DNA from: Apostichopus californicus
Lineage: Eukaryota; Echinodermata; Holothuroidea; Aspidochirotida; Stichopodidae
Direction of reading: 5' to 3'
DNA length: 46,670 nt
Assembly (NCBI GenBank): GCA_020650975.1
Contig: JAIPMN010000537.1
Location: 1 to 46,670 of the forward strand
Program-made: the position numbers and the translations under genes
Shown here: piece after piece, positions 1-9,796 of the stretch
Layout: each line of letters starts with the position of its first letter
Position numbering within the stretch: the stretch's first letter is position 1
The notes under the pieces: model-generated
The model's input: the letters and a program-made list of their open reading frames with translations, nothing else
Told to the model about the DNA's origin: nothing
Database searches by the model: none

Positions 1-2273
1 CCATATCATTAAAAAAAAAGGAGCTTGTTCGTGCAAAAATTAATAAGTTTCGAGTCTGTGGTTTAATGTTTTTTTCTTAATTGCAAATACATGAAAAGTC
101 TTGTCATTTTAATCAAGGATATACAACTTTTGAATTAAAGAGAGTAAAGGAGTTATAGCTCTTTCAAAACACAAGATATGATGTGAACATTTGGGTTAAA
201 GGTCATAATTATGTATATATAATCCATAAAAGCATTTGGTCATATCTCATACAAATTCAGACCGCATGTTAGCTTTGCGTTTCAAATACAAGTTGAAGCC
301 AAGTCTGACGGAAGAACAGCCAATGGTGGCAGTGAGATATGTTACAGTAGCTCAGCCAACACAATGAGACAACATTGCATTAATACCTCTAACAACACAT
401 GACATATATTAGCTATGCTCCATGGAGCTATACTGCTTTTAACCTAAAGTGATAAGAGACTCCAAGACTGCATTCAGCATCCTGATTAGCTATGTAATTC
501 TTTGCTCTATACTACATTTTCATAGCAACTTGTAAAATGGTTTTGAAGTGACCTACCAATGCAAGCTGCTTGTACATAATTGTAAAAAAGTGATATTGTT
601 TGTGGTGGGCTATTGTTAAACTAGAGTCTATTATGTCAGAACTGATTGTTTCTCTTCAGACTGATGCAGACTGTAAATGCTTTGAAATAATAATATATTT
701 GATTCATTATTAAAACTGCTTGAGTTATCTTGAGAAGTATAGCAATGATAAAGTGTACATTCTCTTGGATACTGTACATGCAAACAGATAGGTTACTGGG
801 TGATCTTGCTACCACCTCCAAGATTTTCTACACACAATACATACAGTAATTGTATTCAAATTATTACTTGAATGGCTTTCCTTAGAGTTGGTTCTATTTA
901 ATTGTTTATTAGCGCCCTCTATTATGTTTGTGCACAGCTGTGCACAGCTGGCACTATGAATACATTGTCTGTGTTATGTGTGTATCACATGTACATCTGT
1001 ATATATGTCATAGAAGTATGATGCTCATCACAATACAGATTTACTTGATAGTATTGGATTAAGATCTCTTTTGCTATCTTCAGACTGAAGGTGAGTTTGA
1101 AGAATTTAATATTGATCAGTCAATAAACACCTTATGTTCATCCTATTATTTAGGCTAGATGCATCACTGCAAAGTCTCTTTGTCATTTTAACAAAACAAC
1201 TGCAGAACAGAAACACAGACTTGGTGTAATCCCTTTAGCAAAGACCTTCAAATTCTACTGCCCTGCTGTCAATTATCCTGGAAATAAATGTTTTGCTATT
1301 GTCTACACCTTTTCACTTCTGGGAAGTTTACTTGAATACAGCTATAGATTACACAGCAGTGAGTGACCAAAGCTCACACTTATCAATATTCCAGATCAAA
1401 CATTCCATCCTGCAAGGAGTGAGGCATACACAGTCATTAATAAGTTGTATGTGCTAAGCTAGACAGACAATAGAATGTTCACTGCTATATATAAAGTATA
1501 CAAAGGACACAGAGCTTCTCCAAATAAGCTAAAATGACCAATGTTTATCTTGTAATATATTAAAGGTATGCCGTATTGGCCCCAAATATGCTAGATATTT
1601 AAATATGGTCACCTTTGGTCAAAATTCTTAAACTCTTTGTTCGAAAATTGTCCTCTTTTAGACATTCAGTCATCTTGTGTGTTTCTTTAAAATATCTGAG
1701 AACAATTTGGAGAATGAAGACCTGCAGGCAAATATTTTTTGAAAACTTCTAGCAAGTATAGCATGCTATAATTTGGGCCTTTACTGACTACCTTTAAACA
1801 TGTATGAAATGTTAATCACACATTTGTAATCTTCTAGAAAGTAATAGCTGGCTACAGTTTGTGACCCACTATGTGACTCATTTCTTATTAGCTTCTATTA
1901 ACTCCTGTTAACTCTTCAAGCCATATATAGTACAAAAGACAATCTCTTCTTTATTCTACAAGAAGCTATGAAAACACAGTTACTTGCATTGTGAGATGTC
2001 TGATGTATGCTGCACAACATTAACAATGAGATGATATAACGTCTATAGCTTCATGGCTCATTCTTTTACATCGTTCAGTGAGTTTGATGTTTTGGCTAAG
2101 ATATTGCATATATAATGCCACGGGTCACAGTATTTAATGCACATATCATTATCTCATATATGAAATAAATTTGAAGATCATGGGATGTAAATTATGTTTT
2201 GAAAAGTATTGATTATTATTGTCACATTCTTTGGAATAAAACTAGTTTCTTTTTTGCCTCTCTGTTGTTGCAG
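1..2273. other. Non-coding stretch upstream of the first visible SLX4 exon
   Basis: No exon with a credible acceptor, open frame and donor was found here, so it is probably a long SLX4 intron. The preceding SLX4 exon should encode the start of the SAP-like motif that continues at 2274, and nothing resembling it is present. The only structures noted are the hairpin MITE at 1560-1797 and a 16-bp palindrome of overlapping CAGCTG/GTGCAC steps at 930-945. Confidence 0.5.
1560..1797. mobile_element. TTAA-flanked hairpin MITE (copy 1)
   Basis: The left end reads TTAA then AGGTATGCCGTATTGGCC. The reverse complement of the right end reads TTAA then AGGTAGTCAGTAAAGGCC. The arms match imperfectly for at least 40 bases and there is no coding capacity. 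The ends resemble those of the elements at 2391-2748 and 41602-41965. The superfamily is undetermined; the TTAA target is shared with piggyBac-type transposons, but the termini are not typical of that group. Confidence 0.5.
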
Positions 2274-5200
2274 AAGGAGTTGGGAAAATATGGTGTCAAG
2301 AAGCTTAGAAGGAAGCAAGCCAGGCTGAAATTAAAAGAACTGTATCAGTTCACACATCAAGGTAATTGCTCTACTGGTTCTCTGCACTAATTAAAGGTCT
2401 GCTGTATAGACCCCAACTATATCCCGCTATCATGAAAAAGTTTCTTGAGATTTCGTAATCGACCTGCCTTGGTCGTAAAATGAACTCTTTTTACCAATTA
2501 GTCTGCAACGTCTGCCACATATTTGTTCTTGTATGAGGGTCTTTGTGTGAACGTTGTATGATTAACTACACTGTAGACATGAACATATTTCCACACAGTG
2601 TTTACACAAAGAGCCTCATGGTGTTAAGAAGCTATGCAGGCTAATTGTAGAGCCCGAGGTCGATTTACGACCGTGGCAGGTCGATTACGTAATCACAAAA
2701 CTTTAACTATAGTGTGCTGTAATTGGAGCCAATAAAGCAGATCTTTAAGGCATGACACCCTAATAGGATGTAGTTGTTTTTCCCCTTTTTGAATTGGTTT
2801 GGTTCTCTCATACATGTCCTTATGTTTGTGTATATATATGCTATGTGAAGCTAGACACTTGTGTATATATACTCTGTGTATATATGACCTTTTACTGTGA
2901 TGGTCACTTCAACGCTTGAACACTGTACATATAACCCACACAAACATGTTACATCTTTGTCCAAAATATAGTTTAAAAATCAATGGAAGTGGCATGATCA
3001 TTAAGGGCTGTTTTGTTTAATATGTATGGGAGGGCAGAGTGGTGGTAGAGGGGAGGAAGGGGGGGGGGGGTGGGGGAGTGGTGCTTAAGCAAGTATTTGA
3101 AATGTTCATAGCAAATTACAATAGGAATATAGTTGACAATGTGTACCATTCACCATTTGACAGTTCTGGAAGAGGATGGAGAACCAGATAACAGCACTGA
3201 TGATAATTCTCTGACCAAAGAGAAATCTTTACCAGGAAAGAAAACAGCAAAGTCCACTGTTGCTAAGAAGAAATCTGGCAAACAACAAAGAAAGACAAAG
3301 AAAATGACGGAGAAACCTGGAAGTCTATCAACAAGTAGCGATAAAGATGATGGCCTTGCAATGTTTGTGGAACCAAAGAAAGTGTCCAAGAGAAAAGCTG
3401 CTACTGGTAAACGGAAATCCTCAACGAAAGGAGGTCATTCAAGAGAAATTGAGAAGACATTGAGTAGTTCCCTTCCAGAAGAAGCAGAAGCAGCTGATCC
3501 AGAAAGAGATGTTAGGTAAGTGAATGGGATACATTACATTACCTTGCAGGTAAGTGAATGGGATACATTACATCATGTAGGTAGTGAATGGGATATGTTA
3601 CTGAATGGGTTATGTTACATCATCATTTAGGAAGAGAATGGGATACATTACATCATCATGTAGGTAAGTGAATGGGATACATTACATTATCATATAGTTA
3701 AGCAAATGGGATACATTACATCATCATATAGGTAAATAGGGATATACTACATCATATTGGTTAATTAGGATAGCTCACATAGGGATACATTCATCATCAT
3801 ATAGGTAAATTGGATAACAAACATAGTGGTATAATAGAGAATCTAGGTAAACTTAGAAAAACTTACACAGTGGAATATTACAGAATCCAGTTAAATTAGG
3901 AAACCTTACATAGGGTATCTGGTAGAATCTAGTTAAGCACATGATCTTACCCCTCTTTATACCCTGTATTGACCCACATGATCTTTACCTCTTTCTATAC
4001 CATGTATTGACCCACATGATCTGTTCCCCTCTCTAGACCCTGTATTGACCCTCATGATCTTTACCCCTCCCTGTACCCTGTATTGACCCTCATGATCTTT
4101 ACCCCTCTTGTACCCTTTATTGACCCACATGATCTGTACCCCTCTCTATACCCTGTATTGACCCTCATGATCTTTACCCCTCTTTATACCCTGCATTGAC
4201 CCACATGATCTGTACCCATCTTTGTACCCTGTATTGAGTCATTGACCCACATGATCTGTACCCTCTCTATACCCTGCATTTACCAACATGATCTGCACCC
4301 CTCTCTGTACCCTGTATTGACCCACATCATATGCACCTCTCTCTAGACCCTGTCTTGACCCACACGATCTGTACCCCTCTCTATACCCTGTATTGACCCA
4401 CATGATCTGTACCCCTCTCTATACCCTGTATTGACCCACATGATCTGTACCCCTCTCTATACCCTGTATTGACCCACATGATTTTTACCCCTCTCTGTAC
4501 CCTGTATTTACCAACATGATCTTTACCCCCTCTCTATACCCTGTATTGACCCACATGATCTGCACCCCTCTCTATACATTGTATTGACCCACATGATATG
4601 CACCCCTCTCTGTAACCTGTATTTACCAACACGATCGTTACCCTCTCTCTCTCTCTCTTTCTCTTTGCAGTTCACAGAGCAGTGGCAGCGATGACAGAGA
4701 TGATTTTGGAGAGAGTATACTACTTGATGAGGATCAAGATGAGGATGTACCATTATCTCAGAGGGTGAGATGATTATTATTTTTATTATCCAGATGTTAT
4801 CTGGTTGCATTTAGCACTTCATAAGTACAAAAGAGTGACTATAGAAAAATGGTCAAAGAAGCCCTTGTGTATTCGTAGTTAATGTTAATAAACATTATTA
4901 ATTAATTAAGGCATTCCCCTTCCCTCTGCAATATTGTTCTCCCTTAGATAAGACCATGCCATGCATACTATGTATCATAGGAGCCAAATCATCCAGTGCT
5001 AATTATCACCTATTTACATATGATTTAAATGATAATGAGGTGCCATTCTATCTGAAGTGATGGTCTTCTCCACCAGTTTCACTCACAAGCCTGTCTCTTA
5101 TAACATTTTCAGACCTTAGACCCTGAGGTATCCATCCAGGAGTTTATCTTCTGTAACCCGAAGTTTCACGAGAAATGCCTTCTGTTTCAGGTAAGACAAG

Positions 5201-6432
5201 ATTTAAGACTGCATGAGTCAGTGTAACCAGAAAGATGCCAAGGTTTATGACTAGAACTGTCAGCTTAAACATAGTATGCCAGTATTAGTGACTACAATTG
5301 TCAGTATAATTAACAACAACAGGCTAATGAAGTATCATGAAGCCTGTAAGCATTCTGTAAGGAGACATAACACTGCTGTATATAGAGACAGAGCATTACA
5401 ACCATTGAGATCAGCCATCTTAAACCCTGAATTTGTTTTTTATCCTTTTTTTTAACCAACATGAGTGCCACAAATTATGCCATGATATTTAGAAGTATTC
5501 TTGTCTTGTGTTTATTTCTCTCAGCCCTTTGATTTAGATGAATTTCACAGAGATCTGAAAGCAAACCAGATCAAAGTATCGAAGGCACAGCTGATGAATA
5601 TCCTGGATGCAATGGTAATTATTTATCTGCTAAGGGGGTCGGTGGGGTTTTCCTTATTGTTCTTATTATCTTACATGGTACTTAACCGTGGATATCCTGG
5701 TCCCTACCTGTGATTATCCTGGTACTTACCTGTGGTTATCCTGATACTTAGCCGAGGGTATCCTGATACCTGTGGTTATCCTGATACTTACCTGTGGTTA
5801 TCCTGGTACTTACCCATGGTTATCCTGATACTTACCTGTGGTTATCCTGGTACCCATGGTTATCCTGATACTTACCCATGGTTATCCTGATACTTACCTG
5901 TGGTTATCCTGATACCTGTGGTTATCCTGATACTTACCTGTGGTTATCCTAATACCTATGGTTATCCTGATACCTGTGGTTAATCTTGGTACTTAACTCT
6001 CATGGTTTCATGTTTTGGGGGTTTATCGTAGGTAGAATATTGCAATTACGCCATGCGTAAGGTAGGTTTTTTAAGTGATTGTTATTTCACCACAGAAACA
6101 GATGAAACAGGAGGTGTCATTGATTAATGCTAGATATTGACAAATAGATCAATAGAAATGACTTAATTTAACTTAATTTACTTTAATGAATTTAATTTTC
6201 ATATAGTATATCATTATTGTTTATCATTGTTTAATTTTTTTAAACTTTTTTCTAGTGCTTGACATTTCGTCACAAAAACAGAAATAGAAGATCTCCAAAG
6301 AAGTCAAAGAGGAAGCAATCACCAAACAAGTCAAAGGTCAAAGAGTCACCAAACAAGTCAAAGGTCAAAGGGTCACCTAAAAAGAGAGTGATCATGTCAC
6401 CAAGGAAATCATTGGCTCCAACATGGAAATAA
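2274..6432 (+). CDS. SLX4: SLX4 structure-specific endonuclease subunit, 3' part (C-terminal six exons)
   Basis: SLX4 is the nuclear scaffold that activates SLX1 and recruits other nucleases to Holliday junctions, crosslinks and telomeres. Coding exons: 2274-2361, 3164-3515, 4671-4764, 5113-5190, 5525-5614, 6256-6432 (stop TAA). They join in frame to 292 aa. Residues 1-29 (KELGKYGVKKL...QFTHQ) match the SAP-like helix motif preceding the SLX4 C-terminal domain. About 150 residues of Ser/Lys- then Asp/Glu-rich linker follow. Residues ~175-240 (IQEFIFCNPKFHEKCLLFQ, PFDLDEFHRDLKANQIKVSK, LDAMCLTFR) match the SLX1-binding CCD: F-I-x(5)-F/Y-x(3)-LL-x-QP-hydrophobic-acidic spacing and the terminal ITFT-like strand. 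The tail has repeated SP-K/N-K motifs. The gene is partial: UBZ, MLR and BTB regions lie beyond the left edge. Identification rests on recalled family features and is strong for the C-terminal domain. Confidence 0.88.
2391..2748. mobile_element. TTAA-flanked hairpin MITE (copy 2) in SLX4 intron
   Basis: This is a near-complete imperfect palindrome. The left arm motifs (AGGTCTGCTGTATAG, GTAATCGACCTGCC, TTAGTCTGCA, GGGTCTTTGTGTGAAC) recur inverted in the right arm, where their reverse complements appear as AGATCTGCTTTATTG, GTAATCGACCTGCC, TTAGCCTGCA and GGCTCTTTGTGTAAAC. TTAA lies at both ends (2391-2394, 2745-2748). It begins 30 bp after an SLX4 splice donor. There is no ORF of note. Confidence 0.65.
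3050..3076 (+). repeat. G-run, potential G-quadruplex
   Basis: Runs of G (GGGG, an 11-G-plus tract, GGGGG) sit within about 30 bases, roughly 90 bp upstream of the acceptor of the SLX4 exon at 3164. It is low-complexity sequence; G-quadruplex formation is an inference from composition only. Confidence 0.45.
3516..3800 (+). repeat. Tandem repeat whose unit contains the SLX4 splice donor
   Basis: The authentic donor TTAG/GTAAGTGAATGGGATAC at 3516 is the first unit of an array of about six degenerate copies of roughly 34-48 bases (GTAAGTGAATGGGATACATT, then ACATCATCAT and TAG). Consensus-quality donors recur at 3550 and 3664. Using either would run straight into a TAA, because GTAAG completes the preceding AG codon and then reads stop. 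Confidence 0.7.
3935..4640 (+). repeat. 38-bp minisatellite in SLX4 intron
   Basis: About 18 copies of a unit reading ACCCTGTATTGACCCACATG followed by ATCTGTACCCCTCTCTAT. The spacing between successive CTATACCCTG occurrences is 38 bases at 4381, 4419 and 4457. The array runs almost to the pyrimidine tract of the exon acceptor at 4670, so the repeat's C/T-rich part may supplement that tract. Confidence 0.85.
5685..5995 (+). repeat. 22-bp minisatellite in SLX4 intron
   Basis: Roughly 14 copies of a unit CCTGTGGTTATCCTGATACT plus TA, with some units shortened. It is the third unrelated tandem array in SLX4 introns of this window. Confidence 0.8.
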
Positions 6433-8675
6433 TGGCAATTTGTTACTATGGCAACTAGTCTGTCAATAATTTGAAGGTCAGCTGAGACGGTCACCAAGAT
6501 GTGGTAAATGCAGAAGAAGCCAGGGTTTGTGGCACAGGTGATGTTAAGGTGATGAAGGCTAGGCTTCAGTAATGGTCACCATATTGTGTGAAAGGATAAC
6601 CTCATAAAACAAGTGTAGCATATGCAGGTGAGACCACAGTACATACCAGATGTCCAGTTGACCTTTGAAGACTATTCATAGAACAACCAACCTCCAATAT
6701 GAATGAAATATATTAGTCATCAATTCCATAGCTTTACAGGGCATTATTCTGCTTAAAATTTCAAAGATTTCATATTTGACCTTGACCTTGTACTTCATTC
6801 ATTATCTCAGAGTTCAGGTATTGTTTATTTGTCATTATGTTCAAGTCTGTATAAAGCTACCGATACATTACGGAATAGGGCTAATTGTTAATTTAATGCA
6901 GAAGTATGAATAATAATTGGTAAATTGGTTCCTCGGCATCGACCCAAGCTCAATATGATTAAGTATTCTCAGATATTTACCTTAATATTTTACAGCTTTA
7001 TAACAATATTTGCCAACATGAACATAGCGAGAGCTTATCATGTATTATCATTTATTGTCATCAGAACACTTGCATAAACCCAGCACTCATCACTTCAACA
7101 AACGATTGAAATACTGGAATTATACGAATATTGTAATATGTTACCATCAAATGGTTATTTTGATTCAAAAAGTGGTTAATGGAAGGTGCTATCATTCATT
7201 TTTACCAATGAATGTACATCTTTGATTTAAGTGCATAGCCAAGATTTCATCTTAGGGGCTGGCTTCAGCTGAATTTATTGACCTATCAGCACAATGCTTT
7301 GTGCTCTCTGTGTTGGGTTTAGGGGCAAAGCCTCTGGAAGCTATACCATATGGACGACTTTAGAGGCTTCAGAGCTTTCAATTTTTTATTCCTTGCCGGA
7401 AAAAGAAGGAATCTATGCGATGGTGGCGGTGTGTGTGTGTATGTGACAATTGCTTGTGACACTTGCTTGTAAACACGGTAACTCAAAAAGTTAATGGTGG
7501 ATTAACTTCATACTTGGTATGTGGGCTACCTTATTGAGTACAAGAATCCTACTGTTTTCTGTGAAATTCAATGGTAATTTGGGGTCAACAGAGGTCATAG
7601 TCTGAAAACTTTGTGAAGATGATGACTCAAAAATCTTTGTTGAACTTCATACTTGGTATGTAGTTTCAGCTTGTTGAGTAAAAGAATGCTATTGAAATTG
7701 GTGGAGGTAGGTTGAAGGTCATTTGCAGTCAACGAAGTCTGAAAACCTAAACATGATAACTCCAAAATTAAAGCTACAATTAATCTGTGAATTCTCCGCA
7801 TTTATGATTTTCTTTTGGTGAACATATTTTGGTCAAATTCAGTTCAGTTCTGTGAAGGGACCTTATAGGTCTTCAATGAAACATACCTGGCAACCAGGTA
7901 ATGAAACTGCTTCAGAGATGATTCTCTTGCTTGAAACATGCCCTTAAATATATTAGTTTTCATCCTCTGAGCTTCAATGGGTCAACTGGTTATTTCAGAT
8001 GGGCACACACTGGCTCAAGTAGTTGTCTCAAGTTTGGAAAACTTGGCCAGTTTCTCAAAAATATTTCAAAATGTATAAACAATGTCTGTGTAATCTCAAC
8101 AATAATTAAAGGGATCGCTAGCTCAAAACTGGTAAAATGTGTAATATTTCACATAGGACTGTTCTTTCTGGATATTGAAACGTTTTGGTTTAAATTTCTA
8201 TACTGTAAAATCCTTACCACTGAATGACATGGTTGATGCCCACAAAGATTTGCTACAAACCTTTTCTGGTTCTCACTTACTTCTTGGACAAATTTAACTC
8301 ACTCTACATTAGACAGCTATTTTGACTTTCAAAGAAAGTTATATGGCATCTTCCCATTTCCCCCCTCCCCCCCCCCTTCCCAGCTACGAGCTTGCTTTGA
8401 TGTATTATATAATAATTATGGTCAATAAATTTTTAGCAAAAAGTACCAGTCATATACCTTCTTCATGTTGTTATTATTTATCTTACATTGTTGCTTAAAT
8501 TTGAGAAAATCTATTTTAATTAGTTCACAGAATATTTTTTGCCCCACCCCTAGAGCCGACAGGAATATTTGATGATGTGATGTCATAGAAGCAGCATGAT
8601 CTCCCTGGGTCACCTGATGATTGGGGAGGGGGAGGGGAGGGGGAGCATGAATGAAAAGACAAAGCTGGTCAATAA
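6433..8675. other. SLX4 3' UTR and convergent intergenic spacer
   Basis: No further coding exon was recognised after the SLX4 stop at 6430-6432. No clear AATAAA lies close downstream; the first plus-strand AATAAA is near 8424. The stretch contains the dispersed repeat at 7421-7770 and C-rich and G-rich runs near 8360 and 8625. Short open frames here have no splice support or recognisable protein and are not called. Confidence 0.5.
7421..7770 (+). repeat. Dispersed repeat, copy A, with internal ~145-bp duplication
   Basis: It starts with a GT-rich run, then CTTGTAAACACGGTAACTCA, then two similar blocks containing CTTCATACTTGGTATGT, a TTGAGTA-AAGAAT-CTA segment and a GGTCATTTG-GGTCAAC segment. 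The reverse complement of 45650-45900 shows the same order of motifs, so this is a dispersed family present twice in the window. No protein is encoded. Confidence 0.65.
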
Positions 8676-8693
8676 CAGTTAACATTGGAGAAC

Positions 8694-8699
8694 TTTATT
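8694..8699 (-). promoter_or_regulatory. Candidate polyadenylation signal of the Tudor gene
   Basis: TTTATT on the plus strand is AATAAA on the minus strand, about 1.1 kb past the Tudor-gene stop. It would give a 3' UTR of roughly 1.1 kb. It is not verified by transcript data. Confidence 0.35.
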
Positions 8700-8870
8700 T
8701 TCTCCTCTTGCCACAATAATATATATACAGATTCCATGCTTTACAAATTACATGGGTCATGTGCAAAGGTGTAAACTTTCCAAAAGTGTTGAGACGATGT
8801 GAGCAAAAACGAAAGAATATGAGCAGTGATACTGAACTAACAAATGTCTGAAAGAGTTTTTTAAAAAAAA

Positions 8871-8997
8871 ACCCATACTAACCCACATGTGTTCTACAGT
8901 CAGATGAGTGCTTGCTGACATAATAAAACAAAACCCCATACTAACCCACATGTGTTCTGCAGTCAGATGAGTGCTAGCTGACATAATAAAACAAAAC
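8871..8997. repeat. 63-bp tandem duplication in Tudor-gene 3' UTR
   Basis: Two nearly identical 63-base copies, each containing CCCATACTAACCCACATGTG and a CAGATGAGTGCT segment and ending in AATAAAACAAAA. It lies within the inferred 3' UTR or trailing region of the minus-strand Tudor gene. Confidence 0.8.
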
Positions 8998-9796
8998 TGC
9001 ATTTTTGACTACTCACACACTGAAAATAACCACAAACAACATGATTACTTGAACAAATCAAACTTGTCTTGAAATGGGTACTTTCAAATTTTAAACAATT
9101 CATTGAAAATAGACTGATCTCTATTGACTTATTCCAAACATGCAACATATCTTCCCAATGCTGTTTTCCTGTATTGTACAGTATGACATCTTGGGCTGGG
9201 AAAACTTTGGTCTCATCCAATCTGGCATACATTAGTCTTATAATAGTGTGTAGCCTGAGATGGATAAGTGACAGGAAGACATCACCATTTAACTCAAGAA
9301 AATATAATAAGGGGGGTAGACCAGAAAATACCTCTGGTGAATTAAAGAACAACCTGGGAAAAAAAAAACTTTTCTAAGATTCCTAAGTTTTGTATTTCAT
9401 AAGGTAGACAAAGGGGCCAAGGGAAAGACTTTACACAAAAACTTAACCTGATTAGGTTTGAATTGATGGTGAACCGATTAAATGTCAAGCAAATCAGTCA
9501 GTATATTTAGTTTGAATCCAAAGATACTGTTGCATTTCATTGGTAAATTAACTATTCCTATGTGTTACAGTGTCCTCATTCAAAGCTGGATTTGGAGGTG
9601 ATCCCAATGTTCGATTTTTTTAGCCAGTATTCAAATTTTCTTTAATACCTGTCACATAAATAACATTAATACAACAACATCTACTGGCTATTAAAATGAA
9701 AAAACAAAGCACCATACAAGACAATTCTGGTGTTTTATGGTTTGGAATCTCAACTCTTTTGCTCCGTATAAAAATCTCTGCTACATTCTTCAGCCT

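Noticed and set aside
930-945. GTGCAC/CAGCTG palindrome
   Set aside because: Short palindromes of this size are expected by chance in 46 kb, and no promoter context was identified.
1084-1090. Seven-base micro-exon (CAG/ACTGAAG/GTGAG)
   Set aside because: Such short matches arise by chance, and it does not encode the expected preceding SLX4 residues.
3150-3389. 79-codon minus-strand hydrophobic open frame
   Set aside because: It is antisense to the Lys/Ser-rich SLX4 exon, with no independent evidence.
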